Below, piece after piece: positions 1-9,700 of a DNA stretch of 41,821 nt (positions are counted from its first letter, which is position 1; the number at the start of each line of letters is the position of its first letter). The stretch covers positions 1 to 41,821 of the forward strand of contig PMSX01000034.1 in the NCBI GenBank assembly GCA_003167495.1. The letters run 5' to 3'. Made by a program: the position numbers and the translations under genes. Origin of the DNA: Bryobacterales bacterium. Its GTDB lineage: Bacteria > Acidobacteriota > Terriglobia > Bryobacterales > Bryobacteraceae. The notes below the pieces were generated by a model that did not search any database, was not told the DNA's origin, and saw nothing but the letters and a program-made list of their open reading frames with translations.

Positions 1-111
1 ATCGGCGAAATTCGCGAACAACCCGCAGGTTCCGTTCTGGTGACGACTCTCTACGGCGGCAGCCGTATCGTGGATATGCTCGTCGGCGATCCTCTGCCGC
101 GAATCTGTTGA
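1..111 (+). CDS. hypE: HypE C-terminal fragment (hydrogenase maturation protein)
   Basis: The window opens inside a reading frame whose last residues are LVGDPLPRIC followed by TGA. A C-terminal PRIC tail is the hallmark of HypE: its terminal cysteine is carbamoylated by HypF and dehydrated to the thiocyanate that becomes the cyanide ligand of the [NiFe] hydrogenase active site. Only the last 36 residues are visible. The presence of HypF 1.5 kb downstream on the same strand supports the call. The gene is 5'-truncated by the window edge and shows no internal damage in the visible part. Confidence 0.88.
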   Translation: MGEIREQPAGSVLVTTLYGGSRIVDMLVGDPLPRIC

Positions 112-123
112 TCGGAAGGCAGA

Positions 124-1323
124 ATGCCCGAAGTAAGAAGAAAAATGGCAACGGATTGCCAGCTCGCCACGCAAATTGAACAGCGCCTCCTGGCGCGAAA
201 TCAGGTCCTGGAATCTTTTTTCGCGCGCGAAGCTAATCGGCTCGCTGTTGCGTGCCGCGAGATGTCCGACCGCTTTCTTCGCGGCGGCCGCTTGCTTGCC
301 TTCGGTCAAGGCCCCTATGCGACGGACGCGCAACACGTCTCGGTCGAGTTCGTTCATCCCGTGATCGTAGGTAAGCGCGCACTCCCAGCGCTCGATCTTT
401 CTATCCTTTTTCGGCCGTGGCTCGAAGCGATTGTCCGCTCCGACGATATCGTAATGGGATTCGGTCCGCCCGAAGGCGACCCGGAGGTCTGGGCCACCCT
501 CGATGCTGCGCGGGCAGGCGGAGCGATGACGTTCGCGTTTCCGGGCCTCGAAGGTTCTTACAGCATTCCACCGGCAAATGCCGATCCGTTTATTCAACAG
601 GAATTGGTCGAGGTCCTCTATCACACTCTCTGGGAGACGGTGCACGTCTTCTTCGAGCACCGTGAGCTGGGACACGATGTCGGCGCAGCCGAATTTCTCT
701 ACCCGTTCCTTGGACGCGAGAAGCAACCTACCGGCGATGTGATCGCCGAGGTAGCTAGTTCGATCCAAATGAAAGTGGCGGATGATGCAAAGCTGCGCGC
801 GCAGGTGGCTGCCGAGGAGGCGGAACAGATCGGCAACGCCGCTTCCGCGATTTCGGAACGCATTCGCCGCGGCGGCAAGCTGATTATTTTTGGAAATGGC
901 GGTTCGGCCACCGACGCCAACGATTGGGCCATCGATTGCGTTTTTCCTCCCGCGGGGTATCGGCCCGTTCCAGCAATCTCTCTATCCATGGAGCCCGCGA
1001 ACCTGACTGCGATCGCCAACGATGTCGGACTCGAACTGATCTTTCTCCGTCAACTGATCGCGCACGGAAAGAGGGAAGACGTGGCTATCGGGATATCTAC
1101 CAGCGGAGGCTCCCGAAATATCATTGTGACTCTCGAAGAGGCGCGGAAGCGGGGCTTGCTCACAGTAGCGCTGCTAGGCTATGACGGAGGAGAGATCCTG
1201 CGGCGCGGGCTGGCCGACTTACCGTTGGTAGTCCGATCCGATTACATTCCGCGAATTCAGGAAGTTCAGGCGTCCACTTATCATGTGATTCGCGAAACAC
1301 TGGGAGTGCTTGGTCATGACTAA
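124..1323 (+). CDS. Tandem SIS-domain (GmhA-like) protein in hyp cluster
   Basis: This 399-residue protein carries two phosphoheptose-isomerase-like SIS halves (about residues 30-190 and 220-395), where GmhA itself has one. The second half keeps the phosphate-binding motifs GNGGS (257-261) and STSGGS (325-330), but Asp267 and Asp271 replace the catalytic/metal His and Glu. The first half keeps that pair (His71, Glu75) plus Gln159 and His167, but has lost GNGGS (it reads GQGPY) and STSG. The gene starts 12 bases after hypE and its end overlaps the glutaredoxin gene, so it is probably part of the hyp operon. SIS-domain genes do occur in some [NiFe] hydrogenase clusters. Sugar-phosphate isomerisation or binding is inferred, and the substrate is unknown. 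Confidence 0.85.
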   Translation: MPEVRRKMATDCQLATQIEQRLLARNQVLESFFAREANRLAVACREMSDRFLRGGRLLAFGQGPYATDAQHVSVEFVHPVIVGKRALPALDLSILFRPWLEAIVRSDDIVMGFGPPEGDPEVWATLDAARAGGAMTFAFPGLEGSYSIPPANADPFIQQELVEVLYHTLWETVHVFFEHRELGHDVGAAEFLYPFLGREKQPTGDVIAEVASSIQMKVADDAKLRAQVAAEEAEQIGNAASAISERIRRGGKLIIFGNGGSATDANDWAIDCVFPPAGYRPVPAISLSMEPANLTAIANDVGLELIFLRQLIAHGKREDVAIGISTSGGSRNIIVTLEEARKRGLLTVALLGYDGGEILRRGLADLPLVVRSDYIPRIQEVQASTYHVIRETLGVLGHD

Positions 1324-1543
1324 GTTCGAACTCTTTGGAACCAAGGGCTGCCCTTACACGCAAGAGATGCGGGAGTGGCTGGAATGGAAAGGCCATGACT
1401 ATGTCGAATACGACGTTGAATTGGATCGCGAGGCGCGTACTCGCATGCTAGCGATTTCGGGCGGACAGCGTACCGTCCCCATCCTTGTTGAGGACGGAGA
1501 CGTTGTGCAGATCGGTTGGCAGGGTCGCGGCTGCGTCGTCTAG
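1316..1543 (+). CDS. Small glutaredoxin-like protein
   Basis: This is a 75-residue single-domain thioredoxin-fold protein with a CPYT dithiol redox motif near residue 12, as in classical glutaredoxins, and a conserved TVP cis-proline segment. The expected role is glutathione- or thioredoxin-linked disulfide reduction in the cytoplasm. The ATG at 1316 lies inside the end of the SIS gene (8-base overlap), which suggests translational coupling. An in-frame TTG at 1310 is a less likely start. Its place between the SIS gene and hypF suggests a redox job in hydrogenase maturation, for example keeping cysteine ligands reduced. That link is inference from context only. Confidence 0.85.
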   Translation: MTKFELFGTKGCPYTQEMREWLEWKGHDYVEYDVELDREARTRMLAISGGQRTVPILVEDGDVVQIGWQGRGCVV

Positions 1544-1567
1544 GAGTGAGCGCTTCGGAATCAAACA

Positions 1568-3859
1568 ATGACGAGCGCGTGCGATATTCGAGTTCGCGGC
1601 GTGGTGCAAGGAGTCGGCTTTCGCCCGTTCGTGTTCCGGCTGGCGCAGGCAAACAAGCTCAACGGCTGGGTGCTAAACGATGAGGAGGGAGTAGAGATTC
1701 ACTTGGAGGGTTCCGGCTCCGCGCTCTGGGAGTTTGTTAGATCGCTCGTCGCGGAGCATCCTCCCGCCGCCACCATCCACGCTATCGACGTAGCGGCCAC
1801 TCAGGCGATAGGGCTGAGTGAATTCACCATTCGGGATAGCCGTTTGCGCGGACGGCCGAGTGTTCGAATGTCGCCCGACTTACCTGTATGCAGCGCTTGC
1901 CTCGAAGAGCTTTTCGATTCCAAGAATCCGCGTTACCACTATCCGTACATCAATTGCACCAACTGCGGTCCGCGCTACTCCGTAATATTGAGCCTGCCTT
2001 ACGACCGCTGCAACACGACGATGCGAGAGTGGCCCCTGGATGGCTTTTGCAGCGGGCAGTATAACGATGTCACCGACAGACGTTTTCATGCGGAGCCTGT
2101 CGCGTGCCCCTCTTGCGGGCCGCACTACTTCCTGCGAATCGGCGACGATATCTTTGGAGGTGATGAGAGTATCGGCAGTACGGTTGCATTGTTAGGTGAA
2201 GGTCGGATTGTGGCAATGAAAGGGCTTGGCGGTTACCATCTGGCTTGCGATGCCCGAAATCCCGCGGCGGTCAGATCTTTGCGCGAGCGCAAATTTCGCA
2301 AGGAAAAGCCATTCGCGTTAATGGTGAAGAGCGTGGAAGTTGCGCGCGAGCTTGTCGACCTCCCACCCGAAGCTGAGTCGCTCATGACTTCCTCCGCGCG
2401 GCCTATTGTTCTAGCTCGCGCAAAGGTCCAACTCGATTACGTGTCTCCGGAGAACGACGAACTCGGGCTGATGCTTCCGTACACACCGCTGCATCACTTG
2501 CTCTTTGCCGCTGGCGCTCCAGACGTTCTGGTATTGACCAGTGCAAACCGTTCCAGTGAGCCGATTGCCTATCGGGATGAAGAGGCAACGGAAGGCCTAG
2601 CCGGTATTGCCGACGCGTTCCTCATCGGAGTACGCCCTATCGCAAGGCGCGTGGACGATTCCGTTGCCCGGGCCGGCTCGTTCGGACCCACGATTTTGCG
2701 GCGAGCCCGCGGTTACACACCAGCCGCCGTGACCGCGATTCCAACCAAGAAATCGATTCTCGCCGTCGGCGCCGACTTGAAAAACGCCGTCACTCTGGTT
2801 GTGAACGGCCAAGCTAATGTCAGTCAGCACATCGGAGATCTCGATCAATATGAATCGTTCCAAGCCTTCCGTGAAACCATCGCCGACCTCACATCAATGT
2901 ATGATGTCCCCCTGCAAGAACTGATCGTGGCCCGCGACGCTCATCCACAGTATGTCTCTTCGCTCCACGCACTGGAATTACCAAGCGCGGAGTCATGTGC
3001 CATCCAACATCACCGGGCCCACGTGGCCTCCGTTCTTGCCGAGCGAGCAGCCTGGGATAAGACGGTGTTAGGCGTGAGTTTTGATGGAACCGGCTTCGGC
3101 GATGATGGGACTTTTTGGGGCGGCGAGTTCTTTGTAGGGAGTATCGCTGAGGGTTTTAACCGTATGGCTCACTTGCGCCCGGCGGCCCTTGCCGGAGGCG
3201 ACGCCGCCGCCCATCACCCGGTCCAAGCCGCCGCCGGATTTCTGCTCCAGGTTGACGGCTTACCCGATCTCAGCGGCGAGCCATTCTACTTTCCTGAACG
3301 TTACGCGAAGTCATTGGAGCTAATTCGAAAAGGCTTGCGTACATTCACAACCACCTCGGTAGGTCGGCTCTTCGATGCGGCCGCGGCCTTGCTCGGCTTC
3401 ACGCGGGAAGTGACATTTGAGGGTCAGGCAGCCATGTGGGTGGAGTATCTCGCCAGAAAGACAACTCTCGCCCAGCCATACGAATTTCCATTGAGAGCCG
3501 GCGAACTCGATTTTCGCCCTTTGCTTGAAGCGTTGGCGATGGACCGACGTCGCGGCAAAGATCCGGCAGTGTGTGCGCGGGCGTTTCAGGGCGGGATCGC
3601 CAAAGGGCTCTTCGACGCGCTCAAGGTCTTATGTGAAACATACGGAACGAATGTAGCCGTACTCTCCGGCGGCGTTTTTCAGAACGAGCTTCTTTTGCAG
3701 GACCTCAAGTCGCTCACCGCCCCTGCGCATGTGGACGTTTGGACAAATCGCTCTGTACCCCCAAACGACGGCGGCATCAGCTTGGGGCAAGCTGCACTGG
3801 CAGCCTTCACACACTTGAACAAGGTGCATTGCCGCTACGCGTCAACTCGATCGCAATAG
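1568..3859 (+). CDS. hypF: Carbamoyltransferase HypF
   Basis: At 763 residues the length matches HypF (about 750). The domain order is typical: N-terminal acylphosphatase-like domain (RVRGVVQGVGFRPFVFRLA), zinc-finger region, YrdC-like domain (about 200-380), and Kae1-like domain with HHRAH and GVSFDGTGFGDDGTFWGGEF. HypF uses carbamoyl phosphate and ATP to carbamoylate the C-terminal cysteine of HypE, making the CN ligand of [NiFe] hydrogenases. The first zinc finger is intact (Cys108, Cys111, Cys130, Cys133). The second has Cys161, Cys180 and Cys183, but Asp158 stands where the first cysteine is expected. The gene begins 24 bases after the glutaredoxin stop and closes the plus-strand hyp operon. 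Confidence 0.95.
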   Translation: MTSACDIRVRGVVQGVGFRPFVFRLAQANKLNGWVLNDEEGVEIHLEGSGSALWEFVRSLVAEHPPAATIHAIDVAATQAIGLSEFTIRDSRLRGRPSVRMSPDLPVCSACLEELFDSKNPRYHYPYINCTNCGPRYSVILSLPYDRCNTTMREWPLDGFCSGQYNDVTDRRFHAEPVACPSCGPHYFLRIGDDIFGGDESIGSTVALLGEGRIVAMKGLGGYHLACDARNPAAVRSLRERKFRKEKPFALMVKSVEVARELVDLPPEAESLMTSSARPIVLARAKVQLDYVSPENDELGLMLPYTPLHHLLFAAGAPDVLVLTSANRSSEPIAYRDEEATEGLAGIADAFLIGVRPIARRVDDSVARAGSFGPTILRRARGYTPAAVTAIPTKKSILAVGADLKNAVTLVVNGQANVSQHIGDLDQYESFQAFRETIADLTSMYDVPLQELIVARDAHPQYVSSLHALELPSAESCAIQHHRAHVASVLAERAAWDKTVLGVSFDGTGFGDDGTFWGGEFFVGSIAEGFNRMAHLRPAALAGGDAAAHHPVQAAAGFLLQVDGLPDLSGEPFYFPERYAKSLELIRKGLRTFTTTSVGRLFDAAAALLGFTREVTFEGQAAMWVEYLARKTTLAQPYEFPLRAGELDFRPLLEALAMDRRRGKDPAVCARAFQGGIAKGLFDALKVLCETYGTNVAVLSGGVFQNELLLQDLKSLTAPAHVDVWTNRSVPPNDGGISLGQAALAAFTHLNKVHCRYASTRSQ

Positions 3860-4000
3860 GTATCGCGAAATCGCAGCCCAATTCACTCCCACCCATTTCC
3901 GTAAATCTTTCACTTTGGGTCGCGCACCACGCGTCTCGAACCGCACCTCCCTAAGCTGTATGCTGAGAGGATTCGATCGCAAACCTTAAGGACTCGCCAG

Positions 4001-6715
4001 ATGCTCAAATCCACCGCATTCTTTACTGTGGCCCTCGCCGCCACTGTCTCCGCACAGATTGTCGACATCCCCTACGAAAAGGTTGTTCTCGACAACGGCC
4101 TCACCGTCCTGATCCACGAAGATCATAAGGCGCCCATTGTCGCCGTGAATATCTGGTATCACGTCGGGTCAAAAAACGAGAAGCCCGGCAAGACCGGCTT
4201 CGCCCACCTGTTCGAGCACCTGATGTTCGGGGGCAGCGAGAATCTAAAAGGCCGTTTCGTCGAGGCCCTTGAAAACGTGGGCGCCACCGACGACAACGGC
4301 ACCACGAATGAAGACCGCACCAACTATTTCGAAAACGTCCCCAGCACTGCCATTGATTTCGCCCTTTTCGCCGAATCCGACCGCATGGGTCATTTCTATA
4401 ACACCATCAACAAGGAGTTTCTGGATGTCCAGCGCGGCGTGGTTCAAAACGAGAAGCGCCAAGGCGAAAATCAGCCTTACGCCATTACCGAAGAGCTGAT
4501 CGAAACCGCTGTGCATCCGGCTGGCCACCCGTACGCTCACACGGTAATTGGTTCCATGGACGACCTCAATGCGGCGTCGCTCGATGATGTGAAGGAGTGG
4601 TTCAAGACCTACTACGGCCCCTCGAACGCAGTCCTCGTGATCGCCGGCGATATCGACGTCAAGACCGCTAAAGAAAAGGTGACCAAATATTTTGGCGACA
4701 TTCCCGCCGGTCCACCCATCGCCCACCCCAAATTGTCGATCGCCAGGATGACGGGCGAAAGCCGCGCCACCGTCGAAGATCGCGTCCCGCAAGCTCGTAT
4801 TTACAAGGTTTGGAACATTTCGCAGTTCGGCGATGCGTCCACTGACTATCTAAAGCTCGCCGCTCTTGTCCTCACCTCCGGCAAGTCGTCGCGCTTATAC
4901 AAGCGTTTGGTCTACGACGACCAGATTGCGACTACCGTCCAAGCGTACGTCGATGACCGCGAAATTGGTGGCGAGTTCGTAATCGAAGCCACCGCCAAAC
5001 AAGGTCAGGATCCGGCGTCTGTCGAACGGGCGGTCAACCAGGAGCTCGCCCGCTTTCTAAAGGAAGGTCCCACGGCCGATGAAGTGGAACGAGCCAAAAC
5101 GCAGTCTCTGGCGCAATTCGTTCGCGGCGCCGAACGCATCGGTGGATTCGGCGGAAAGTCCGACGTCCTCGCGCATTACCAGGCATATTTGGGCGATGCA
5201 TCCTTGTATAAGGTGACCTTGCAGCGTATTGCGGATGTAACCCCGGCCGAACTGCGCGATGCCGCGCAATCTTATCTCTCCGATGGCGTCTACACGTTGC
5301 AGGTGCTGCCGTATCCGAGCTACAACGTGACCGCAAAAGGCGTAGACCGTTCAAAAGTGCCTGAATTAGCCGGCATCCCCGAACTCAAGCTGCCCAAGCT
5401 TGAGAAAGCCAAGCTTTCCAACGGGCTCAATCTTATCCTCGCCGAGCGGCACCAGATTCCGGTCGTCAACTTCGAACTGGCCGTCGATGCCGGCTATGCA
5501 GCCGATCACTCTGCCGCTCTGGGTGCCGCCAGCCTCGCTGCCTCGCTCCTGGTAGACGGAACCAAGCGGCGCAGCGCCCTCGCAATCAGCGATGAGATTC
5601 AGACTCTCGGCGCGAGGCTCAACGCGAGTTCCAGCCTCGACTCCACCTCCGTTTTTTTGTCGGCGTTGAAAATGAAACTCGATGCATCGCTCGATTTGTA
5701 TGCCGACGTCATTCTCAATCCCTCCTTTCCGCAAGCGGACTTTGAACGGGAGCAGCGCCTGCAATTGGCGGGCATCGAGCAGGAAAAGGCCGAGCCCATA
5801 GCCATTGCGTTGCGCGTTCTCCCGCCTTTCCTTTACGGGCCGAGCCATGCCTACGGCATTCCCCTCACCGGTTCCGGCACCGCGCCGTCCGTTTCGAAGA
5901 TGACGCGCGACGACATTGTCCGCTTTCACAATCAGTGGTTCAAACCCAACAACGCCACGCTCATTATTGTGGGCGACACCACTCTTGCCGAGATTAAACC
6001 CAAGCTCGAAGCTTTGTTTGCGGCCTGGAAGCCCGGTTCGGTCCCGCAGAAGAATATCTTGCCCGCCCCCAAGCCGACCCAGCCAGTCGTTTACCTGATC
6101 GATAAGCCCGGTGCCTTGCAATCGCTGATTCTCACCGGCGCTCTCGCGCCTGCGCCGGTCGCTTCCATTGAGCCCGCCTATCAAATCATGAACGACGTTT
6201 TTGGTGGCACGTTTAGTAGCCGCCTGAACATGAATCTTCGCGAGGATAAACACTGGGCCTACGGCGCGGGAGCATTCCTTGTGAACGCGCGCTTCCAGCG
6301 GCCGTATGTTGGCTATGCCCCCGTGCAGACAGATAAGACGAAAGAATCGCTCGCCGAAATTCACAAGGAGATCGCCAACATCACTGGTGCCAAGCCCATT
6401 TCAGAAGAGGAGTTGAGAGCGGCCAAAAACCAGGAAATCCTCAAACTGCCTGGCTCTCGCGAAACCATGCGGTCGGTAGGGGGTGCCATCTCGGAACTCC
6501 TCGAATTTCATTTCCCAGACGATTACTATCAGACCTTCGGGAAAAAAGTCGAGGCACTTCGCACGTCCGATGTCAACGATGCGGCCAAATCATTGATCGA
6601 GCCGCAACATACGATCTGGGTGGTTGTCGGCGATCGCGCAAAGATTGAGGCGGGCATCCGGGAGTTGAACATCGGTGAAATTAAAATAGTGGACGCGGAC
6701 GGCCACTCGCTCTAA
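4001..6715 (+). CDS. Secreted two-domain M16 zinc metallopeptidase
   Basis: This 904-residue protein starts with a signal peptide (MLKSTAFFTVALAATVSAQ). The first M16 half has the inverted zinc motif HLFEH (residues 69-73) and the downstream glutamate region VVQNEKRQGENQP. The second half (from about residue 465) keeps the fold but has no HxxEH, as expected of the inactive partner domain in fused M16B peptidases. The product should be a periplasmic clamshell peptidase degrading peptides. An AAGGA Shine-Dalgarno lies about 8 bases before the ATG. The gene converges with the TonB-dependent gene downstream and is separated from hypF by 141 bases, so it is probably its own transcription unit. Confidence 0.93.
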   Translation: MLKSTAFFTVALAATVSAQIVDIPYEKVVLDNGLTVLIHEDHKAPIVAVNIWYHVGSKNEKPGKTGFAHLFEHLMFGGSENLKGRFVEALENVGATDDNGTTNEDRTNYFENVPSTAIDFALFAESDRMGHFYNTINKEFLDVQRGVVQNEKRQGENQPYAITEELIETAVHPAGHPYAHTVIGSMDDLNAASLDDVKEWFKTYYGPSNAVLVIAGDIDVKTAKEKVTKYFGDIPAGPPIAHPKLSIARMTGESRATVEDRVPQARIYKVWNISQFGDASTDYLKLAALVLTSGKSSRLYKRLVYDDQIATTVQAYVDDREIGGEFVIEATAKQGQDPASVERAVNQELARFLKEGPTADEVERAKTQSLAQFVRGAERIGGFGGKSDVLAHYQAYLGDASLYKVTLQRIADVTPAELRDAAQSYLSDGVYTLQVLPYPSYNVTAKGVDRSKVPELAGIPELKLPKLEKAKLSNGLNLILAERHQIPVVNFELAVDAGYAADHSAALGAASLAASLLVDGTKRRSALAISDEIQTLGARLNASSSLDSTSVFLSALKMKLDASLDLYADVILNPSFPQADFEREQRLQLAGIEQEKAEPIAIALRVLPPFLYGPSHAYGIPLTGSGTAPSVSKMTRDDIVRFHNQWFKPNNATLIIVGDTTLAEIKPKLEALFAAWKPGSVPQKNILPAPKPTQPVVYLIDKPGALQSLILTGALAPAPVASIEPAYQIMNDVFGGTFSSRLNMNLREDKHWAYGAGAFLVNARFQRPYVGYAPVQTDKTKESLAEIHKEIANITGAKPISEEELRAAKNQEILKLPGSRETMRSVGGAISELLEFHFPDDYYQTFGKKVEALRTSDVNDAAKSLIEPQHTIWVVVGDRAKIEAGIRELNIGEIKIVDADGHSL

Positions 6716-6750
6716 AGCGTGCTTCAGATGTGGGCCAGGGGGCATCCTGC

Positions 6751-6771
6751 GCGCCGATTGCCAATCGGCGC
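6751..6771. terminator. Perfect inverted repeat between convergent genes
   Basis: GCGCCGATT and its exact complement AATCGGCGC are separated by three bases (GCC). The hairpin sits 36 bases after the M16 stop and 12 bases before the end of the convergent TonB-dependent gene. No clear U-tract follows on either strand, so a bidirectional terminator is possible but a short dispersed palindromic (REP-like) unit is an equally good reading. Confidence 0.5.
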
Positions 6772-6782
6772 AATCCGCAAAT

Positions 6783-9700
6783 TTAGAACGCGAACCGCAG
6801 CTGAATATCAATACGCCTCTGATTGCTCGCCGTTGCCTCGGCACCAAATCCACCACTAATGCCGGTCGACTCCAAAAAGTACGGCGAAGTCATCGCTCCG
6901 TTCGGTGTATTCAAATTCTCGTGGTTGATAATGTTCCGCGCGTTCGCCGACAACGTGAGATTGTAGCGGTGGTTGGTAGTGCCATTCATGCCGCCACCTC
7001 CGCCGCCAAAACCGCCACCACCGCCTCGCCCCCCGCCGCCTCCTCCAGGGCCTCGGCCGCCGCCTGCTCGCGCACCACCAGAGGGACCCGAAAACTCCGT
7101 CGTGCCAAATCCCCAAGTCTTACTCACCCGCAGGTTGATACTGATGCTGCCCGGTCCTATTTCTGCATTGCGTTCAATAATCGGAGTCCCTACGAGCGGA
7201 TCGGGGTTCAGATAACCCAGCCCCGGCGCATAATAGGCCGTCGGAGTACTTGAGATACTTGGCCGCGCGCTCGGTGCGCCCGTGCCCTGAAGATATAGAT
7301 CGGTGCCGGTTGTGATGTTGTAGGGTAGGCCCGAACGTATTACGACAAAGGGCGAGAATCGCAATCCCCACTTCGCGGCCAGCGAACCTCCCAGAAAGAA
7401 CGAGTTGTTGATGTTCAGGGACGACCGGCCCCAGTCCAGGCGAAGATCATATGGGTCGTCGGGGAGAGTAGACAAGCCGTCCGTGTCGCTGTAAGCTCGT
7501 GAAATGCTGTACCTGCTGAACAAAGTCAGCCAGCGTCCCACAGTCGAATTGACGTTGAACAAGAGCTGGTTCTGCTTGAACGTCCCCGTCGATTGGTAAT
7601 CGTAAATGTCGCCATCGAAAATCGATGCATAGGGGCGGCAACAAATATCCGCGCTCGGAACGTTGGTTGCTCCTGGCGGAAGACTGCCCTGGATGGGGAT
7701 AGGAGCATTGATATCCACTGTGCGCAATTCATGTACGCCTCGCGAATTCATATAGTTGACGTTGAAGGTCGTATGGCTAAACAATTGGCGTTCTATTCCA
7801 ATCGCCGTCTGCATTAGATAAGGGGAACGCAGACTCGAATCAATCTGATATTTCTGAAGCGCATTACTGAGTGTCAAATCACTCAGTGACAACTGAGTGT
7901 CAAAACTCGCATTGTAAATGCTCGGACTGTTCAAAGTATAGGTGGTGAGATTGGTGCCCGAGCTATAACGCTCGGCTTCCTCCACACTCGCCAACGCGAA
8001 GCGATCATAGAACATGCCCCAACCACCGCGAATCACTGTTTTTGACTTGCCACTGCTTCCTGGCTGCCAAGCAAATCCCACACGCGGCGCCCAATCGGCG
8101 TGATCTGGAATATCATCCTGCGTTTCGAATCGAAGCCCTAGGCTCAGTGTCAGGTTCGGACGAACGCGCCAATCGTCTTGAACGAAAGGTCCTAAGTCGG
8201 TCTGCTGCAAACTAAAATATGGATTCCCTACGTTTACGGTGTACTTGGAAGGGCCATAGCCCATCCCGGTGACCTGCGCGCTCGTGTAGCCTGCCTGCAG
8301 TAACCGGATCGTCGTCAGATACTGCTGAATGGAAGACAGATTCGCAATCACTGGCCCATTCGGGCCGGTCGTAGGTGTCACTCCTGGCTGCAGAGTCGAA
8401 CCCAGATAAGGGCTGTTCGTGCCCCCCAGAAATTCGTATATGCCGTTGAAGCCCAACGTTGAGCAACTTGTCGCCGAAGATGTCTGGGAAACCGTACATC
8501 CCGCGCCGAAGTCGGTCACAAGCGTCGTCCGGCTGCGTATCCCAAACTTGGTCGTATGCGTGCCCCAAGTCACCGACGTGTAATTTTGTGCCTCAACATA
8601 ATTTTGCATGTCCGTGTTCTTAGGATATCCAGGCGCGCTGTATCCCGATCCGCCTGCTGTGAACGATTGCGACACCATTAATTCGGGAGCATCGCTCTGA
8701 CTGGTGCTGTCAGTGGAGTTACGGCTATACTCAAGGTGCGTTTCGTTCACCACATGCGGTCCCAGTACAGACGTTTCCACGATCTGCGCCGCTTGATTGT
8801 TGCTGGTCTGCGAGTAGCCGTTGCTGCCGTAGCTCAGGTCGCCAAACTGAACCGCTCCCAGGTCGAAAGCGCCAATGCCCCCTACCAGGTGATCGTTTTC
8901 CAGATAGATGTACCGCACACTCAAGGTGTTATTTTTGCTTATCTGCCAGTCCAACCGCGGACTGACCGTAGTTCGCCGCTGCGGCGTGGGTAAAGAGGAT
9001 TGAAAAGAGGTCGTACCTAGCAGATTGCTCGTAGGAACGGTCGCCGTGATGATTCCGTTGTCGTCAATGTCGCGGCGTTCCGTATCAATAAAGAAGCTAG
9101 CCTTCTTGCCGAGCGGTCCGCTCAGGTTGCCGCCGAAAAGCTGTGTCTTAAACGATGGGTTGTACGAAAGAAACGGATTGCGCGAGTTCCAGATCCCATC
9201 GCTGATGTCATAGTAACCCTGCCCGTGAAAGCTGTCTGAGCCGGGTTTCGTGAAGATCTGAATGCGCCCATATCCTAGCTTGTCGAATTCCGCCGAGAAA
9301 GGATTCGAGTTGATGCGAATTTCGCGGATAGATGCCTTGGGAGGAAGCCGTCCTCCCGTAAATCCATCTACGTAAATCTGCGGACCACTTGGACCTCCCG
9401 AAGGACCCGCCAAGGCTTCCAGATCGGCCTCCAAGTCGTCCGGATCGTCCGGCAGGGCGTCCAGATCCTCCTGTTTCAAAACCAAAGCAGTGGCATTGTT
9501 CGAAGGATCAGTCGAAACTCTATTGTCTGATGAGTCTTGAACGGTAATTTCCTGTTTCTCTTCCTGGACGACCATGCTCAAGTTGGCGGTAAACGCTTGT
9601 CCAGCAGTGACGCTCACCAACACAACCTTGTCCTGCTGAAGCCCTTTAAAAGTTACCGTGACGCTATACGTGCCGGGCGGAACGCCGCGCACTACGTACG

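Noticed and set aside
5366..6364. 332-codon minus-strand frame
   Set aside because: It lies fully within the second M16 domain. Strong third-position C use in that gene keeps the antisense frame open.
6985..7085. Repetitive DNA that could suggest a CRISPR or tandem array
   Set aside because: It is in frame and simply encodes the Gly-rich insert of the TonB-dependent protein; there is no repeat-spacer structure.
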